A stretch of DNA of 64,000 nucleotides from NCBI RefSeq assembly GCF_029892155.1, contig NZ_JARZAG010000035.1, positions 1 through 64,000 of the forward strand, given 5' to 3'. Made by a program: the position numbers and the translations under genes. Of this stretch, positions 7,491-15,675 are shown in pieces (the first letter of the stretch is position 1; each line of letters starts with the position of its first letter). Source of the DNA: Kitasatospora sp. GAS204B. GTDB taxonomy: Bacteria > Actinomycetota > Actinomycetes > Streptomycetales > Streptomycetaceae. The notes below the pieces were generated by a model, which saw only the letters and a list, made by a program, of their open reading frames with translations, made no database searches and was not told the DNA's origin.

Positions 7491-8744
7491 TCAGACCGAG
7501 ACGACGACCAGCGCGGCGCCGGCCTCGTCCAGCGCCTGCCGGCAGGAGTCCACCGAGTCGCCGGCCACGGTCGCGAAGGCGATCCGGCCCCAGACGGTGC
7601 CCCTGGGCGGCGGCGAGACGACGGCGCCGGGTGCGGCCACCACCACCGACTGGTCGACGGCGGCGGGCAGTTCGCCTTCGAAGGCGACGGAGCCGAGGGT
7701 GGTGTCCTCCTCGGCGACGTAGAAGAAGCGGACCCCGGTGACCTGGTGACGCAGCTGCGCCAGGTCGGGCGCCAGCCCGCAGGCCACCGAGGCGGCGGCG
7801 AGCCCCGGGTCGATCCCGGTGGCCAGCAGGCCCAGGTAGGGGATGAGGTCCCCGCCGAGCCGCCCGTTGACCTCGATCAGCTTGGGGCCGTCGGCCGTCA
7901 GCATGAACTCCGTGTGGGTCCAGGCGTTTTCGACGCCGAGCGCGGCGTGCGCGCCCGTCAGCGCGGCGACCAGCGCCGGGTCGGTGAGCAACGGGTCGTC
8001 GGCGTCGACGAAGTGGCCGATCTCCTCGGCGTACGGCGGGTAGCCGACCACCTTGCGGCCGACGAACAGCGGGGTCACCACGCCGTTGCGGATCACCGCG
8101 TCCACGCTGATCTCCTCGCCCGTGACGCACTCCTCGACCAGGTACGGCTCCGCGGAGTTGAAGAGGACCGGCTCCGGGATGACGATCGAGCTGGTGAAGG
8201 CGAAGCCCGCGCTCAGCGCGGCGGCGTCCTCGACCCGGATCACGCCGAGGCTGGCGCCGAAACCGCGGGGCTTGAGCACGACGGGGTAGCCGAGCGACTC
8301 AGCGGCCGCCAGGGCCTCCTGCGCGGTGGCGACGGGTATCGAGGCGGGCTGCGGCACGCCGGCCGCGGCGAGCGCCGCACGGGTCTGCCCCTTGTCGCGC
8401 AGCCGCCAGATCACCGCCGGGTCCCCGTTGGGCAGCCCGAGCGCCTCGGCGATGTACGCGGTGGCGTGGATGCGGACCTCGTCCCAGCAGAGCACGCCGG
8501 CCACCGGGGTGGCGGCGTGCAGTTCCAGCGCCGCCTTGGCCATCGCCGGCCCGTCACAGGTGTCGGGGAGCACCGTCCAGCCGTCCAGATAGGCCTTCTC
8601 CCAGGACGGTTCGACGGTGTGGAAAAGGTGAACCGTAAAGCGAGTGGCGATCGACCTCAAGAGATACTCGCGGTACGGACGCAGACCTGATGCGACCAGG
8701 AGGAGAAGTGGCCGCTCTGTCGCTTCGTCACTGCCGGTGACCAT
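7491..8744 (-). CDS. ATP-grasp ligase
   Basis: 417 aa. The ATP-grasp core is visible: RLRDKGQTR at 114-122, the ATP-binding strand VVLKPRGFGASLG at 155-167, YLVEECVTGEEISVD at 201-215, and the metal-binding segment with TEFMLTADGPKLIEVNGRLGG at about 278-298. These proteins activate a carboxylate as acyl phosphate and join it to an amine. In this cluster it could couple a hydrazino acid to an amino acid, giving a dipeptide or hydrazide; that is inference. The ATG at 8744 follows a GGAAGGA run; a frame extension to 8792 lacks support. It faces the M1-like gene across a 468-bp divergent promoter region. Confidence 0.87.
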   Translation of the reverse strand: MVTGSDEATERPLLLLVASGLRPYREYLLRSIATRFTVHLFHTVEPSWEKAYLDGWTVLPDTCDGPAMAKAALELHAATPVAGVLCWDEVRIHATAYIAEALGLPNGDPAVIWRLRDKGQTRAALAAAGVPQPASIPVATAQEALAAAESLGYPVVLKPRGFGASLGVIRVEDAAALSAGFAFTSSIVIPEPVLFNSAEPYLVEECVTGEEISVDAVIRNGVVTPLFVGRKVVGYPPYAEEIGHFVDADDPLLTDPALVAALTGAHAALGVENAWTHTEFMLTADGPKLIEVNGRLGGDLIPYLGLLATGIDPGLAAASVACGLAPDLAQLRHQVTGVRFFYVAEEDTTLGSVAFEGELPAAVDQSVVVAAPGAVVSPPPRGTVWGRIAFATVAGDSVDSCRQALDEAGAALVVVSV

Positions 8745-9212
8745 AATTCCGGATTCCTTCCCTGATCTCCATGCTCGGCCCGTCCGTGGCACGGGCCGAG
8801 TCGCCCCTTTGGAGTCTCAGTGAGCGCGATGGCACAACCTACAAGTCGTCCTGACGGACTGTCGAGGTGCCACCCGCGCCGCGAGCGCCGCCGGCCTCCC
8901 GTCGGCCTCCCGCAGGCCACTCCCAGGCCCGTTCAACCGGAGGTTCTCGACAGTTGAACAGCGGATAGCCATGCACTCCGGCGCATCTGACTGCTACTCA
9001 AACCGGTGTCCGCGTACATGGAGCCGCCACCACAGGCGCGGGCGTCAGGTTTTCCCCACCCGGACCCTGTCGACGACTCGCTCCGACAGGCATCATGTCC
9101 CTCTGTCGGCTCTCCCGGGGCCGGGACCGGGTCCGGATAGGCGAACCGCAGGCCACCGGACGTCTCCGGGTATTCCGGATTCCCCGAATACTTCTGGAAA
9201 GGGGAAAGCAGA
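8745..9212. promoter_or_regulatory. Divergent promoter region, ATP-grasp / M1-like genes
   Basis: 468 bp without a credible gene; open frames here have poor codon bias. It must carry the promoters for the leftward ATP-grasp/MFS unit and the rightward M1-like gene. The rightward gene has a clear GGAAAGGGGA ribosome site just before 9213. No confident operator was found. Confidence 0.5.
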
Positions 9213-11690
9213 ATGTCCAGCCTCACCAAGGCGGAAGCCTCCCAGCGGGCTTCCGTCATCTCGGTCAACGGCTATCAGGTGAATCTCGACCTCACCGGGA
9301 CGGACGAGATATTCCGTTCCACCACCACCATGCACTTCACCGCCGCACAGCCGGCGGCACAGACGTTCTTCGAGCTCCGGCCCGCGGTCCTGCACGAGGT
9401 CACCCTGAACGGCAGGCCGCTGGACCCGGCCCGGCTGAGCGACGGGCGCTTCCCCCTCACCGAGCTGGCCGGCGAGAACGAGCTGACCGTCGTGGCGGAC
9501 ATGCCGTACTCCCGCAGCAACGAGGGCCTGCACCGGTTCACCGACCCGGCGGACGGGCAGGTCTACGTCTACGGCTTCCCCTACGCGGACCAGGCGCCGC
9601 GGATCTTCGCCTGTTTCGACCAGCCGGACTTGAAGGCCCCCTTCGCGTTCACCGTCGCCACGCCGGCGCACTGGCGCGTCCTGTCCACCGCCGAGGCGAC
9701 GCAGACCGCTCCCGGCCAGTGGGAGATCGGCCCGACCGCCCCCCAGGCCACGTACCTCACCACCATCGCCGCCGGCCCGTACGCCTCGTTCACCAGCGAC
9801 CACGACGGTATCCGGCTCGGACTGCACTGCCGAGCCTCGCTGGCCGAGGCGATGAAGGCCGATGTGGCTGAACTCTTCGACGTGACACGGCGATGCCTCG
9901 ACGAGAGCCACCGGCTGTTCGGGGTCCGCTACCCGCTGCCGAAGTTCGACCAGATGTTCGTTCCGGAGTTCAGCGTCATCTCGCTGGACCACCCCGGACT
10001 GGTGCTGCTCCGCGAGCAGTGGCTCTTCAACTCGGCGGCGCCCGACAGCGAGCGGGAGACCAGGGCGGTCATCCTCGCCCACGGCATCTCGCTGATGTGG
10101 ATGGCCGGCCTGGTCACCAACGCCTGGTGGGACGAACTCTGGCTCGGCCAGGCGTTCGCCGACTACCTCGCGCACCGCATCCCCTCCGAGGTCACCCGGT
10201 TCACCGGCCCGCCGACCACCTTCGCGGCCCGCCGCAAGGGCCAGGCGTACGACGCCGACCAGCGCCCGTCGACCCACCCGGTCAGTGTGGCGGGCGAGTC
10301 CGTCGCCGCCGCCCTGCTCGACCTGGACCGGATCTCCTACTTCAAGGGACACGCGGCGCTGCGCCAGCTCTCCGCCGCGATCGGCGACGACGCGCTGCGC
10401 GCCGGGCTGCGCCTCTTCTTCGAACGGCACGCCCACCGCACCGCCACCTACAAGAACTTCCTGGACGCGCTGAGCGAGGCCGCCGGGCAGGACCTCACCC
10501 ACTGGTCCGACAGCTGGCTCAAGTCGGCGAACGTGAACACCCTCTGGCCGGAACTGGAGACCTCCGACGGCGTCATCACCGCCGCCGCGATCCACCAGTC
10601 CGCCCCGCAGAGCCACCCCGTGCTGCGCCGGCACACCTTGGACATCGGCCTGTACGACGCCACCGGGACCCGCACCGCGCTGGTCCGCGCGGTGGCCGAC
10701 GGCTCCCACACCCTCGTTCCCGAACTGGTCGGCCGGCCCGAGCCCGCCTTCCTGCTGCTCAACGACGGCGACCTGACGTACGCCAAGATCCGCCTGGACG
10801 AGCGCTCCCAGCAGGCGCTGCCCGGCCTGCTGGCCCACCTCGCACCGATCAACCGCGCGATGCTCTGGTGCCAGCTGCTGCTCGCGGTCAAGGACGGCGC
10901 CTACCCCGCCGCCGCGCACCTCGCGCTGGTCGCCGACATGGTCCGGGTGGAACCGGAACTGGCCATCATCACCGAGGTGTTGGAACAGGCACGGTTCCAG
11001 GTGGCGGACACCCTGCTGGACCCCGCCGAGCGTCCGGCGGCGGTGGCGAAGATCGCCGACGCGCTGCGCAGCCGCCTCGCGGGCACCGGGCCCGAGGCCG
11101 AGGAGGGCCTCACCCTCTTCCGCGGCCTGATCGACTTCACCCCGGATGCGGCGGAACTCGCCTCCTGGCTGGGCCCGGTGGAACTCCCGGCCGGGCTCAC
11201 CCTGGACACCGACCTGGCCTGGCGGATCCGGTTGCGGCTCACCGCGCTGGGCGGACTGGGCGCGGCGGAGATCGAGGCGGCGCAGCAGGCCGAGCCCGGC
11301 TCGGACAGTGCGCTCGGCGCCCTCAAGTGCCGCTCCGCGCTGCCCGATCCGGCCGCGAAGGAGGCCGTCTGGAACGCGCTGCTCTCCCCCGGCGACCTCT
11401 CCAACTTCGAGGTCTTCGCGCTGGCCGACGGCTTCTGGCAGCCCGAGCAGGAGGAGCTCACGGCGCCGTACGTCGTCCGCTTCTTCGAGGAACTGCCGGC
11501 GGTGGCCGGGAAGCAGGGCGACCTGGTGCTGGACCTGCTGGTCAAGGCCCTCTACCCGAGGCACTCGGCCCGCCCCGCGACCGTGCGGCTGGCGCGGACG
11601 CTGCTGGACAGCGGCCAGCTGCCCGCCTCACTGCGCCGGGCGGCCGCCGACCTGACGGACGACCTGGCCCGGGCGGCCGCCGTCCGCTGA
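9213..11690 (+). CDS. Catalytically dead M1 aminopeptidase (PepN-like) homologue
   Basis: 825 aa, near the length of actinobacterial PepN, with the N-terminal saddle, central thermolysin-like domain and C-terminal ERAP1-like helical domain all present. Key positions are changed. The zinc motif HExxH reads HGISL at 290-294, so the catalytic Glu and second His are lost. The third ligand, 19 residues later, is Gln313 in WLGQAFADY. The GAMEN exopeptidase motif reads ISLDH at 256-260. Flanking signatures (FVPEF, TNAWWDELW, ISYFKG with Tyr376) remain, so this is an intact diverged protein and not a decaying gene. It may bind a peptide or product, act as scaffold, or have new chemistry. ATG follows GGAAAGGGGA. 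Confidence 0.88.
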   Translation: MSSLTKAEASQRASVISVNGYQVNLDLTGTDEIFRSTTTMHFTAAQPAAQTFFELRPAVLHEVTLNGRPLDPARLSDGRFPLTELAGENELTVVADMPYSRSNEGLHRFTDPADGQVYVYGFPYADQAPRIFACFDQPDLKAPFAFTVATPAHWRVLSTAEATQTAPGQWEIGPTAPQATYLTTIAAGPYASFTSDHDGIRLGLHCRASLAEAMKADVAELFDVTRRCLDESHRLFGVRYPLPKFDQMFVPEFSVISLDHPGLVLLREQWLFNSAAPDSERETRAVILAHGISLMWMAGLVTNAWWDELWLGQAFADYLAHRIPSEVTRFTGPPTTFAARRKGQAYDADQRPSTHPVSVAGESVAAALLDLDRISYFKGHAALRQLSAAIGDDALRAGLRLFFERHAHRTATYKNFLDALSEAAGQDLTHWSDSWLKSANVNTLWPELETSDGVITAAAIHQSAPQSHPVLRRHTLDIGLYDATGTRTALVRAVADGSHTLVPELVGRPEPAFLLLNDGDLTYAKIRLDERSQQALPGLLAHLAPINRAMLWCQLLLAVKDGAYPAAAHLALVADMVRVEPELAIITEVLEQARFQVADTLLDPAERPAAVAKIADALRSRLAGTGPEAEEGLTLFRGLIDFTPDAAELASWLGPVELPAGLTLDTDLAWRIRLRLTALGGLGAAEIEAAQQAEPGSDSALGALKCRSALPDPAAKEAVWNALLSPGDLSNFEVFALADGFWQPEQEELTAPYVVRFFEELPAVAGKQGDLVLDLLVKALYPRHSARPATVRLARTLLDSGQLPASLRRAAADLTDDLARAAAVR

Positions 11691-11705
11691 CACGCTGTGG
11701 CTTGC

Positions 11706-11732
11706 GGGGGCGGGTGAACAGCACCCGCCCCC
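11706..11732. terminator. Bidirectional terminator between convergent genes
   Basis: GGGGGCGGGTG (11706-11716) and CACCCGCCCCC (11722-11732) form a perfect 11-bp stem around AACAG. It lies between the convergent M1-like and permease stops. Four tandem GGTCA units follow at 11733-11752; the last one supplies the permease stop codon. Confidence 0.75.
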
Positions 11733-11749
11733 GGTCAGGTCAGGTCAGG

Positions 11750-13072
11750 TCAGGCCGGTTCGGTGCTCCGTGCCACCTTCGGCGCGCCCGGGCCGTACTT
11801 CCCGTACGCCAGCGCCCCGGCGCCCACCAGCAGCGGCCAGATCATGTAGCGCCCCGACATCACCAGCAGGACCGCCACCGCCACCAACGCCACCAGCGCC
11901 GCGGCCCGCGCCGCGCTCCGCTTCGGCAGCAGCTTCACCGCCGCCCCCACGCCCAGCGCGTACACCATGACGAAGGACCCGGTGGTCAGCAGCACCAGCG
12001 GCGCCGGGCCCACGTCGGCTGCTTCCACCGCGCCCAGCGCCAGCAGCGAGAGCACGGCCACCGCCATCAGGCTGCGCCGCGGCACCTCCCCCGCCATGCT
12101 GCCGCGCGCCAGCACGGCGGGCAGCTGCCCGTCCCGACCCAGCGCCGCACCGAGCTTGGACGCGCCGGCCCAGTACGCGTTCATCGCCCCCATCGTCAGC
12201 AGCAGCGCCGAACCGGCCGCCAGCAGACGGGCGTTGCCGCCCAGGCCGCTGGCCATCAGGTCGCCGAGCGGCGCGGTGGAGTTCGCCGCGCCGGGCCCGA
12301 GCACCACGATCACCGCGAAGGCCAGGGCGAGGTAGAGCGCACCGACGATCGCCACGGCCAGCCCGGTCGCCCTGGGCAGATCCCGGGCCGGGGAGCGGAA
12401 CTCACCGGCCAGGTAGGTGATCGCCTCCCACCCCGCGAAGCTCCACACCAGCAGCGCGGCAGCCGGTCCGATCGCCGACCAGCCGTGTGGCGCGAACGGG
12501 TGCAGGTGGGCCAGCCGCGCCTGCGGCAGGGAGGCCGCGATCGCCGCCAGCAGCAGCGTCACCAGTAGGGCCGCGAGGCCGAGTTGGAGCCGTCCGGAGA
12601 CCTTCAGTCCGACCCAGTTGGCCAGGCCCACCACCGCCATCAGACCGGCCGCCGTCACCACGACCGTGGCCTTCCCACCGCCGAGCGCCGACGAGACGTA
12701 CGCCCCGCCGAACAGCCCCGCGGCCGCCGAGCCCGGCGGCACCGCGAAGTAGAAGCACCAGCCCGCGACGGCGGCGGCCCGGGGACCGAAGGCCAGCCGG
12801 GCGTAGTACGAGACCCCGCCCGCGTCCGGATACCGCGAGCCGAGCGCCGCGAACGCCGCGGCCAGCGGGGCGGAGAGCACCACCAGCGCGGCCCAGGCGA
12901 GCAGCGAGGCCGGCCCCGCCACCTTCGCCGCCATCGCGGGCAGGGCGATCACGCCGGTGCCCAGCACCGCGCCGACGTACATCGCGGTGCCCTGGACGAG
13001 GGACAACGTGCCGTGGTGCGGCGGGGATTGATCGGATCTACCGGGAATGTCAGCTGCATCGGCCACCGGCAC
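11750..13072 (-). CDS. APC-family amino acid permease
   Basis: 440 aa, about 12 hydrophobic segments. The first helix has the APC substrate-binding pattern GTAMYVGAVLGTGVIALPA, and helix 6 reads LLVWSFAGWEAITYLAGEF, both typical of APC transporters of the YjeH/AmpG-like amino-acid efflux or uptake type. The chosen GTG start at 13072 gives a short polar N-terminus before helix 1; the frame stays open upstream into the remnant described at 13085-13440, so the start is uncertain. It is convergent with the M1-like gene. Membership of the hydrazine cluster is possible but unproven. Confidence 0.82.
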   Translation of the reverse strand: MPVADAADIPGRSDQSPPHHGTLSLVQGTAMYVGAVLGTGVIALPAMAAKVAGPASLLAWAALVVLSAPLAAAFAALGSRYPDAGGVSYYARLAFGPRAAAVAGWCFYFAVPPGSAAAGLFGGAYVSSALGGGKATVVVTAAGLMAVVGLANWVGLKVSGRLQLGLAALLVTLLLAAIAASLPQARLAHLHPFAPHGWSAIGPAAALLVWSFAGWEAITYLAGEFRSPARDLPRATGLAVAIVGALYLALAFAVIVVLGPGAANSTAPLGDLMASGLGGNARLLAAGSALLLTMGAMNAYWAGASKLGAALGRDGQLPAVLARGSMAGEVPRRSLMAVAVLSLLALGAVEAADVGPAPLVLLTTGSFVMVYALGVGAAVKLLPKRSAARAAALVALVAVAVLLVMSGRYMIWPLLVGAGALAYGKYGPGAPKVARSTEPA

Positions 13073-13084
13073 ACTATGACAGCT

Positions 13085-13440
13085 CCGAGTCCAAAACTCC
13101 CGAACTCCGGGGCGTCCCCCACCCGTCCCGGCGCTACCACCAGTCTCCGCGAACCGGGTGACCAACTCATGCAGTGGTTGGACCGCCTGATGGGGCGCCA
13201 GCGGCGTGTCCGGACCGAGCACCTCGACCTGCCCGAGCAACTGCCCGAGCCGACCGCGCGGGCCCCCGGTCGAGCAGCTGGTCCTCGACGCCGCCACCGC
13301 CGAGGACCAGCCGGGCCCAGGTGTGGGCGGGCCGGTAGTGCGCGTTCAGCCGGGTGCACCGGACGCGGCCCAGGTGCCGCGGCGCGGTGCAAGAGGGTCC
13401 GCCAGTAGGGGGCCGGCGTCGCGCCGACGCGCCGCCCCAT
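13085..13440 (-). pseudogene. Frameshifted gene remnant, unidentified
   Basis: Three minus-strand frames in turn have strong third-position G/C bias and protein-like text. The first runs from ATG 13440 to about 13388 (APYWRTLLHRAA). The second runs to about 13275 (HLGRVRCTRLNAHYRPAHTW and VEDQLLDRGP). The third runs to about 13100 (LGQLLGQVEVLGPDTPLAP, then LHELVTRF). The second join falls at a GGGGG run, as for an indel. The last frame stays open into the permease frame. I do not recognise the family. A sequencing error or a true broken gene are both possible. Confidence 0.4.
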
Positions 13441-13529
13441 CGCCTCGCCGACCCGCCTCGGCGACCCGCAAGGAGCAGCGTCCGGCGCGGCTCACCCCTG
13501 GTCGGGCCGCCGCCGCACAGACTGGTCCG

Positions 13530-14324
13530 ATGCCACAGAGCCACCGTTCGCTGCCCCGCCGCCGCTTCCTCGCCGCGGGCGCCACCGCACTGCTCGGCCT
13601 CGGTGCTTCCTCGGGGCGGGCCGCCGCGCGCACCCGGTCGGTCCCGACGCCCGAGACCCAGGTCAACGCCGGTCCCATGGTGATGGCCCTCACCTTCGAC
13701 GACGGCCCCAGCCCGCAGTACACGCCGCAGGTGCTGGACATCCTGCGTGACCACAGTGTCCATGCGACCTTCTTCGTGTGCGGCGACAACATCCAGTTGT
13801 ACCCGGACGTCGTGCGCCGGATCGTCGCGGAGGGGCACACCATCGGAAACCACACCTGGTCCCACCCCCATCTCGGCGACCTCTCCGACGACGATGTCCG
13901 CGACCAGATCCAGCGGACCCAGGACGCCGTCACCCAGGTCAGCGGGCGGACGCCGGTGCTGTTCCGCGCCCCCTACGGCGAGTTCGCCGATGCCTCGCTG
14001 GCTGTCTGCGCCGACCTCGGCCTGCGCCCGATCTCCTGGTCGGTGGACCCGACGGACTGGGCCAACCCCGGGTCCGACGCCATCACCAGCCGGGTCCTCG
14101 CCGGGGCCGCCACCGGGGCCATCGTGCTGGAGCACGACGGCACCGAGGGCGGCGACGACGATCCGCCCGCCGGCACCGGCGGCGACCGCTCCCAGACGGT
14201 GACCGCCCTGAGCGACTACCTGCCGCAACTGCTCGACGCCGGCTACACGTTCACCACCCCCGACGCCCATCCACCGCTGCAGACCGGGCAGGCGCAGTGC
14301 CCTGAGGTACCGACAGGACGCTGA
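13530..14324 (+). CDS. Secreted polysaccharide deacetylase (NodB-type, CE4)
   Basis: 264 aa. A twin-arginine signal (RRRFLAAGATALLGLGASSG) is followed by the NodB domain. Motif 1 is LTFDDGPS (catalytic Asp and metal Asp), motif 2 is HTIGNHTWSHPHL with both metal His residues (HTWSH), motif 3 is RAPYGE, and a later motif reads DPTDW. A late IVLEHD replaces the usual LxHD box. The enzyme would remove N-acetyl groups from chitin, peptidoglycan or related glycans outside the cell. The ATG at 13530 is chosen because it starts the Tat signal; the longer upstream frame is Arg/Pro-rich and unsupported. The ribosome site is weak. Confidence 0.88.
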   Translation: MPQSHRSLPRRRFLAAGATALLGLGASSGRAAARTRSVPTPETQVNAGPMVMALTFDDGPSPQYTPQVLDILRDHSVHATFFVCGDNIQLYPDVVRRIVAEGHTIGNHTWSHPHLGDLSDDDVRDQIQRTQDAVTQVSGRTPVLFRAPYGEFADASLAVCADLGLRPISWSVDPTDWANPGSDAITSRVLAGAATGAIVLEHDGTEGGDDDPPAGTGGDRSQTVTALSDYLPQLLDAGYTFTTPDAHPPLQTGQAQCPEVPTGR

Positions 14325-14365
14325 CCTCGTTCCGGCAGGTCCCGGGCCGCACCGGGGCGGCGGCC

Positions 14366-14530
14366 AGGGCCTCTCTTACGGATCTTGTCGGATCAGCGCG
14401 CGGCGGTGGGCGCCCGGCTGGGCGTGCCGGCGAAGCGTCCTCGTACTGGGTCGTACTTGGATGATTCGCCGGTGCGTCCAGCCGGGATGCCCGGCGTCGT
14501 GCGCCCGGCAAGATCCGTAAGAGAGGCCCT
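14366..14530. repeat. 165-bp palindromic element, full copy 1
   Basis: Perfect 22-bp terminal inverted repeats at 14366-14387 and 14509-14530 (core CTCTTACGGATCTTG) bound an interior that is itself an imperfect hairpin. The interior matches copy 3 at 51976-52144 in the opposite orientation. It contains no gene; apparent small frames across it are artefacts. It ends 11 bp before the next start codon. Confidence 0.85.
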
Positions 14531-14541
14531 AGACTCACTGA

Positions 14542-14865
14542 ATGATCTTCATTGCCGTCAAGTTCCCGGTCCGGCCCGAGTACACCGACTCCTGGCTGTC
14601 CCACGTCGAGGCGTTCACCCTGGCGACCCGCGCCGAGCCCGGCAACCTGTGGTTCGAGTGGTCGCGCAGCGTGGAGGAGCCCGACACCTTCGTGCTCCTC
14701 GAGGCGTTCCAGGACGGCGCCGGCGAGGCCCATGTGAACTCGGATCACTTCCGCGCCGCGATGGAGACCCTCCGTCCGCTGGTCCAGCGGGCGCCGCAGA
14801 TCGTCAGCACCACGATCGAGGGCGCCGACGGCTGGAGCAGGATGGGCGAACTCGGCATCGACTGA
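14542..14865 (+). CDS. ABM-domain (quinol monooxygenase-like) protein
   Basis: 107 aa, one antibiotic-biosynthesis-monooxygenase domain. It shows the dimeric alpha-beta barrel pattern: IFIAVKFPVRPEY strand, then EPGNLWFEWSRS, PDTFVLLEAFQDG and a C-terminal HVNSDHFRAAMETL helix. Such small proteins oxidise quinols or aromatic substrates without cofactor, or act in stress response; the substrate is not evident. TAGACT at 14530-14535 sits 6 bp before the ATG, so the mRNA may be leaderless, with the edge of the repeat element giving the first T of the -10 box. Confidence 0.8.
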   Translation: MIFIAVKFPVRPEYTDSWLSHVEAFTLATRAEPGNLWFEWSRSVEEPDTFVLLEAFQDGAGEAHVNSDHFRAAMETLRPLVQRAPQIVSTTIEGADGWSRMGELGID

Positions 14866-14898
14866 CGTAGGGCGCCGGGGCGGGCTCGCGGCACGGCG

Positions 14899-15606
14899 TC
14901 AGTCGCACAGGTACTGTGCCGTGACCCACCAGACACCCAGTGCGATCGGGGTGCCTAGCGCGCCCAGGACGATCCCGATCCACAACCCCCAGTAGTCGCC
15001 GCCGAGTACGCCCGCCCGCGCCGGGTGCGCGGGATCGATCCGCACGCTCACCTGATGCCCGTCGGGCCACTGGTCGGCCGCACCGTCCCGGGTGCTGTAC
15101 GCGCGCCCGTCCACCAGCCAGTGGTAAGTGCACGCGGTGCTGGAGTCACTGTCGGACTGGCAGTCGGTGACGGTGGCCGGCACCCGCAACGTGGCGTGCC
15201 GGTCGCGGTCCTGCTCGTGGAACAAGCCACTGAGAGCGAACGCGAAGAGGCCCGCGAAGAGGCAGAGCAGCACTGTCGACAGGGCGGTGTTGAACAGGGC
15301 GCCGGCCGCAGCGCCGAGTTGCCGGCCCTGGCTCAGGACCACGCGCACCGGGGCGGCCAGCGCCGCGAGCCCCGCGGCGATGCTCGCGCCGACCCAGCCG
15401 GCGAACCAGGGGTCCGATCCCCACGGCGCGAAGGCCGTCACGGCCGCGCCGACCAGGACGGCGGCGCAGGCGAGACGCTGGAACGTGCGCATGGCGCGGC
15501 CCGCCCGCTCGCGCCAGCGCCGGGCCCGGGGCGCCGTCCCGGTCGGCGCGGCGCGGGGTCGCTGGTCCTCGGGAGTGGGGGGTCGCTGGTCCTCGATGGT
15601 GGTCAC
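14899..15606 (-). CDS. DUF3592-like membrane protein
   Basis: About 235 aa. An Arg/Pro-rich N-terminus is followed by two paired hydrophobic segments (about residues 45-115), then an extracytoplasmic domain with a CQSDSDSSTACTYHWLVDG pair of cysteines and YSTRDGAADQWPDGHQVSVRIDP. A final membrane helix follows. The VRIDPAHPARAG type of motif is common in DUF3592 proteins, whose function is unknown. The GTG at 15606 is a guess; no strong ribosome site is seen, and the frame is open to 15675, touching the LysR stop. Confidence 0.6.
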   Translation of the reverse strand: MTTIEDQRPPTPEDQRPRAAPTGTAPRARRWRERAGRAMRTFQRLACAAVLVGAAVTAFAPWGSDPWFAGWVGASIAAGLAALAAPVRVVLSQGRQLGAAAGALFNTALSTVLLCLFAGLFAFALSGLFHEQDRDRHATLRVPATVTDCQSDSDSSTACTYHWLVDGRAYSTRDGAADQWPDGHQVSVRIDPAHPARAGVLGGDYWGLWIGIVLGALGTPIALGVWWVTAQYLCD

Positions 15607-15675
15607 CCGGTCACGCTGGCAGGCGGCCGCGCGGGACACCAGACAGCGGCGCTCACCCCCGGCGTTCAGCAACAC

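Noticed and set aside
9213-11690. Active PepN aminopeptidase
   Set aside because: The zinc ligands, catalytic Glu and GAMEN motif are all substituted.
13167-14270. Long minus-strand open frame over the deacetylase gene
   Set aside because: It is the antisense shadow of a clear NodB-domain gene; its translation is low-complexity Gly/Val/Arg.
14385-14870. Apparent gene running through repeat copy 1
   Set aside because: The frame lies in the palindromic repeat and then out of frame with the ABM-domain gene; the repeat yields similar false frames elsewhere.
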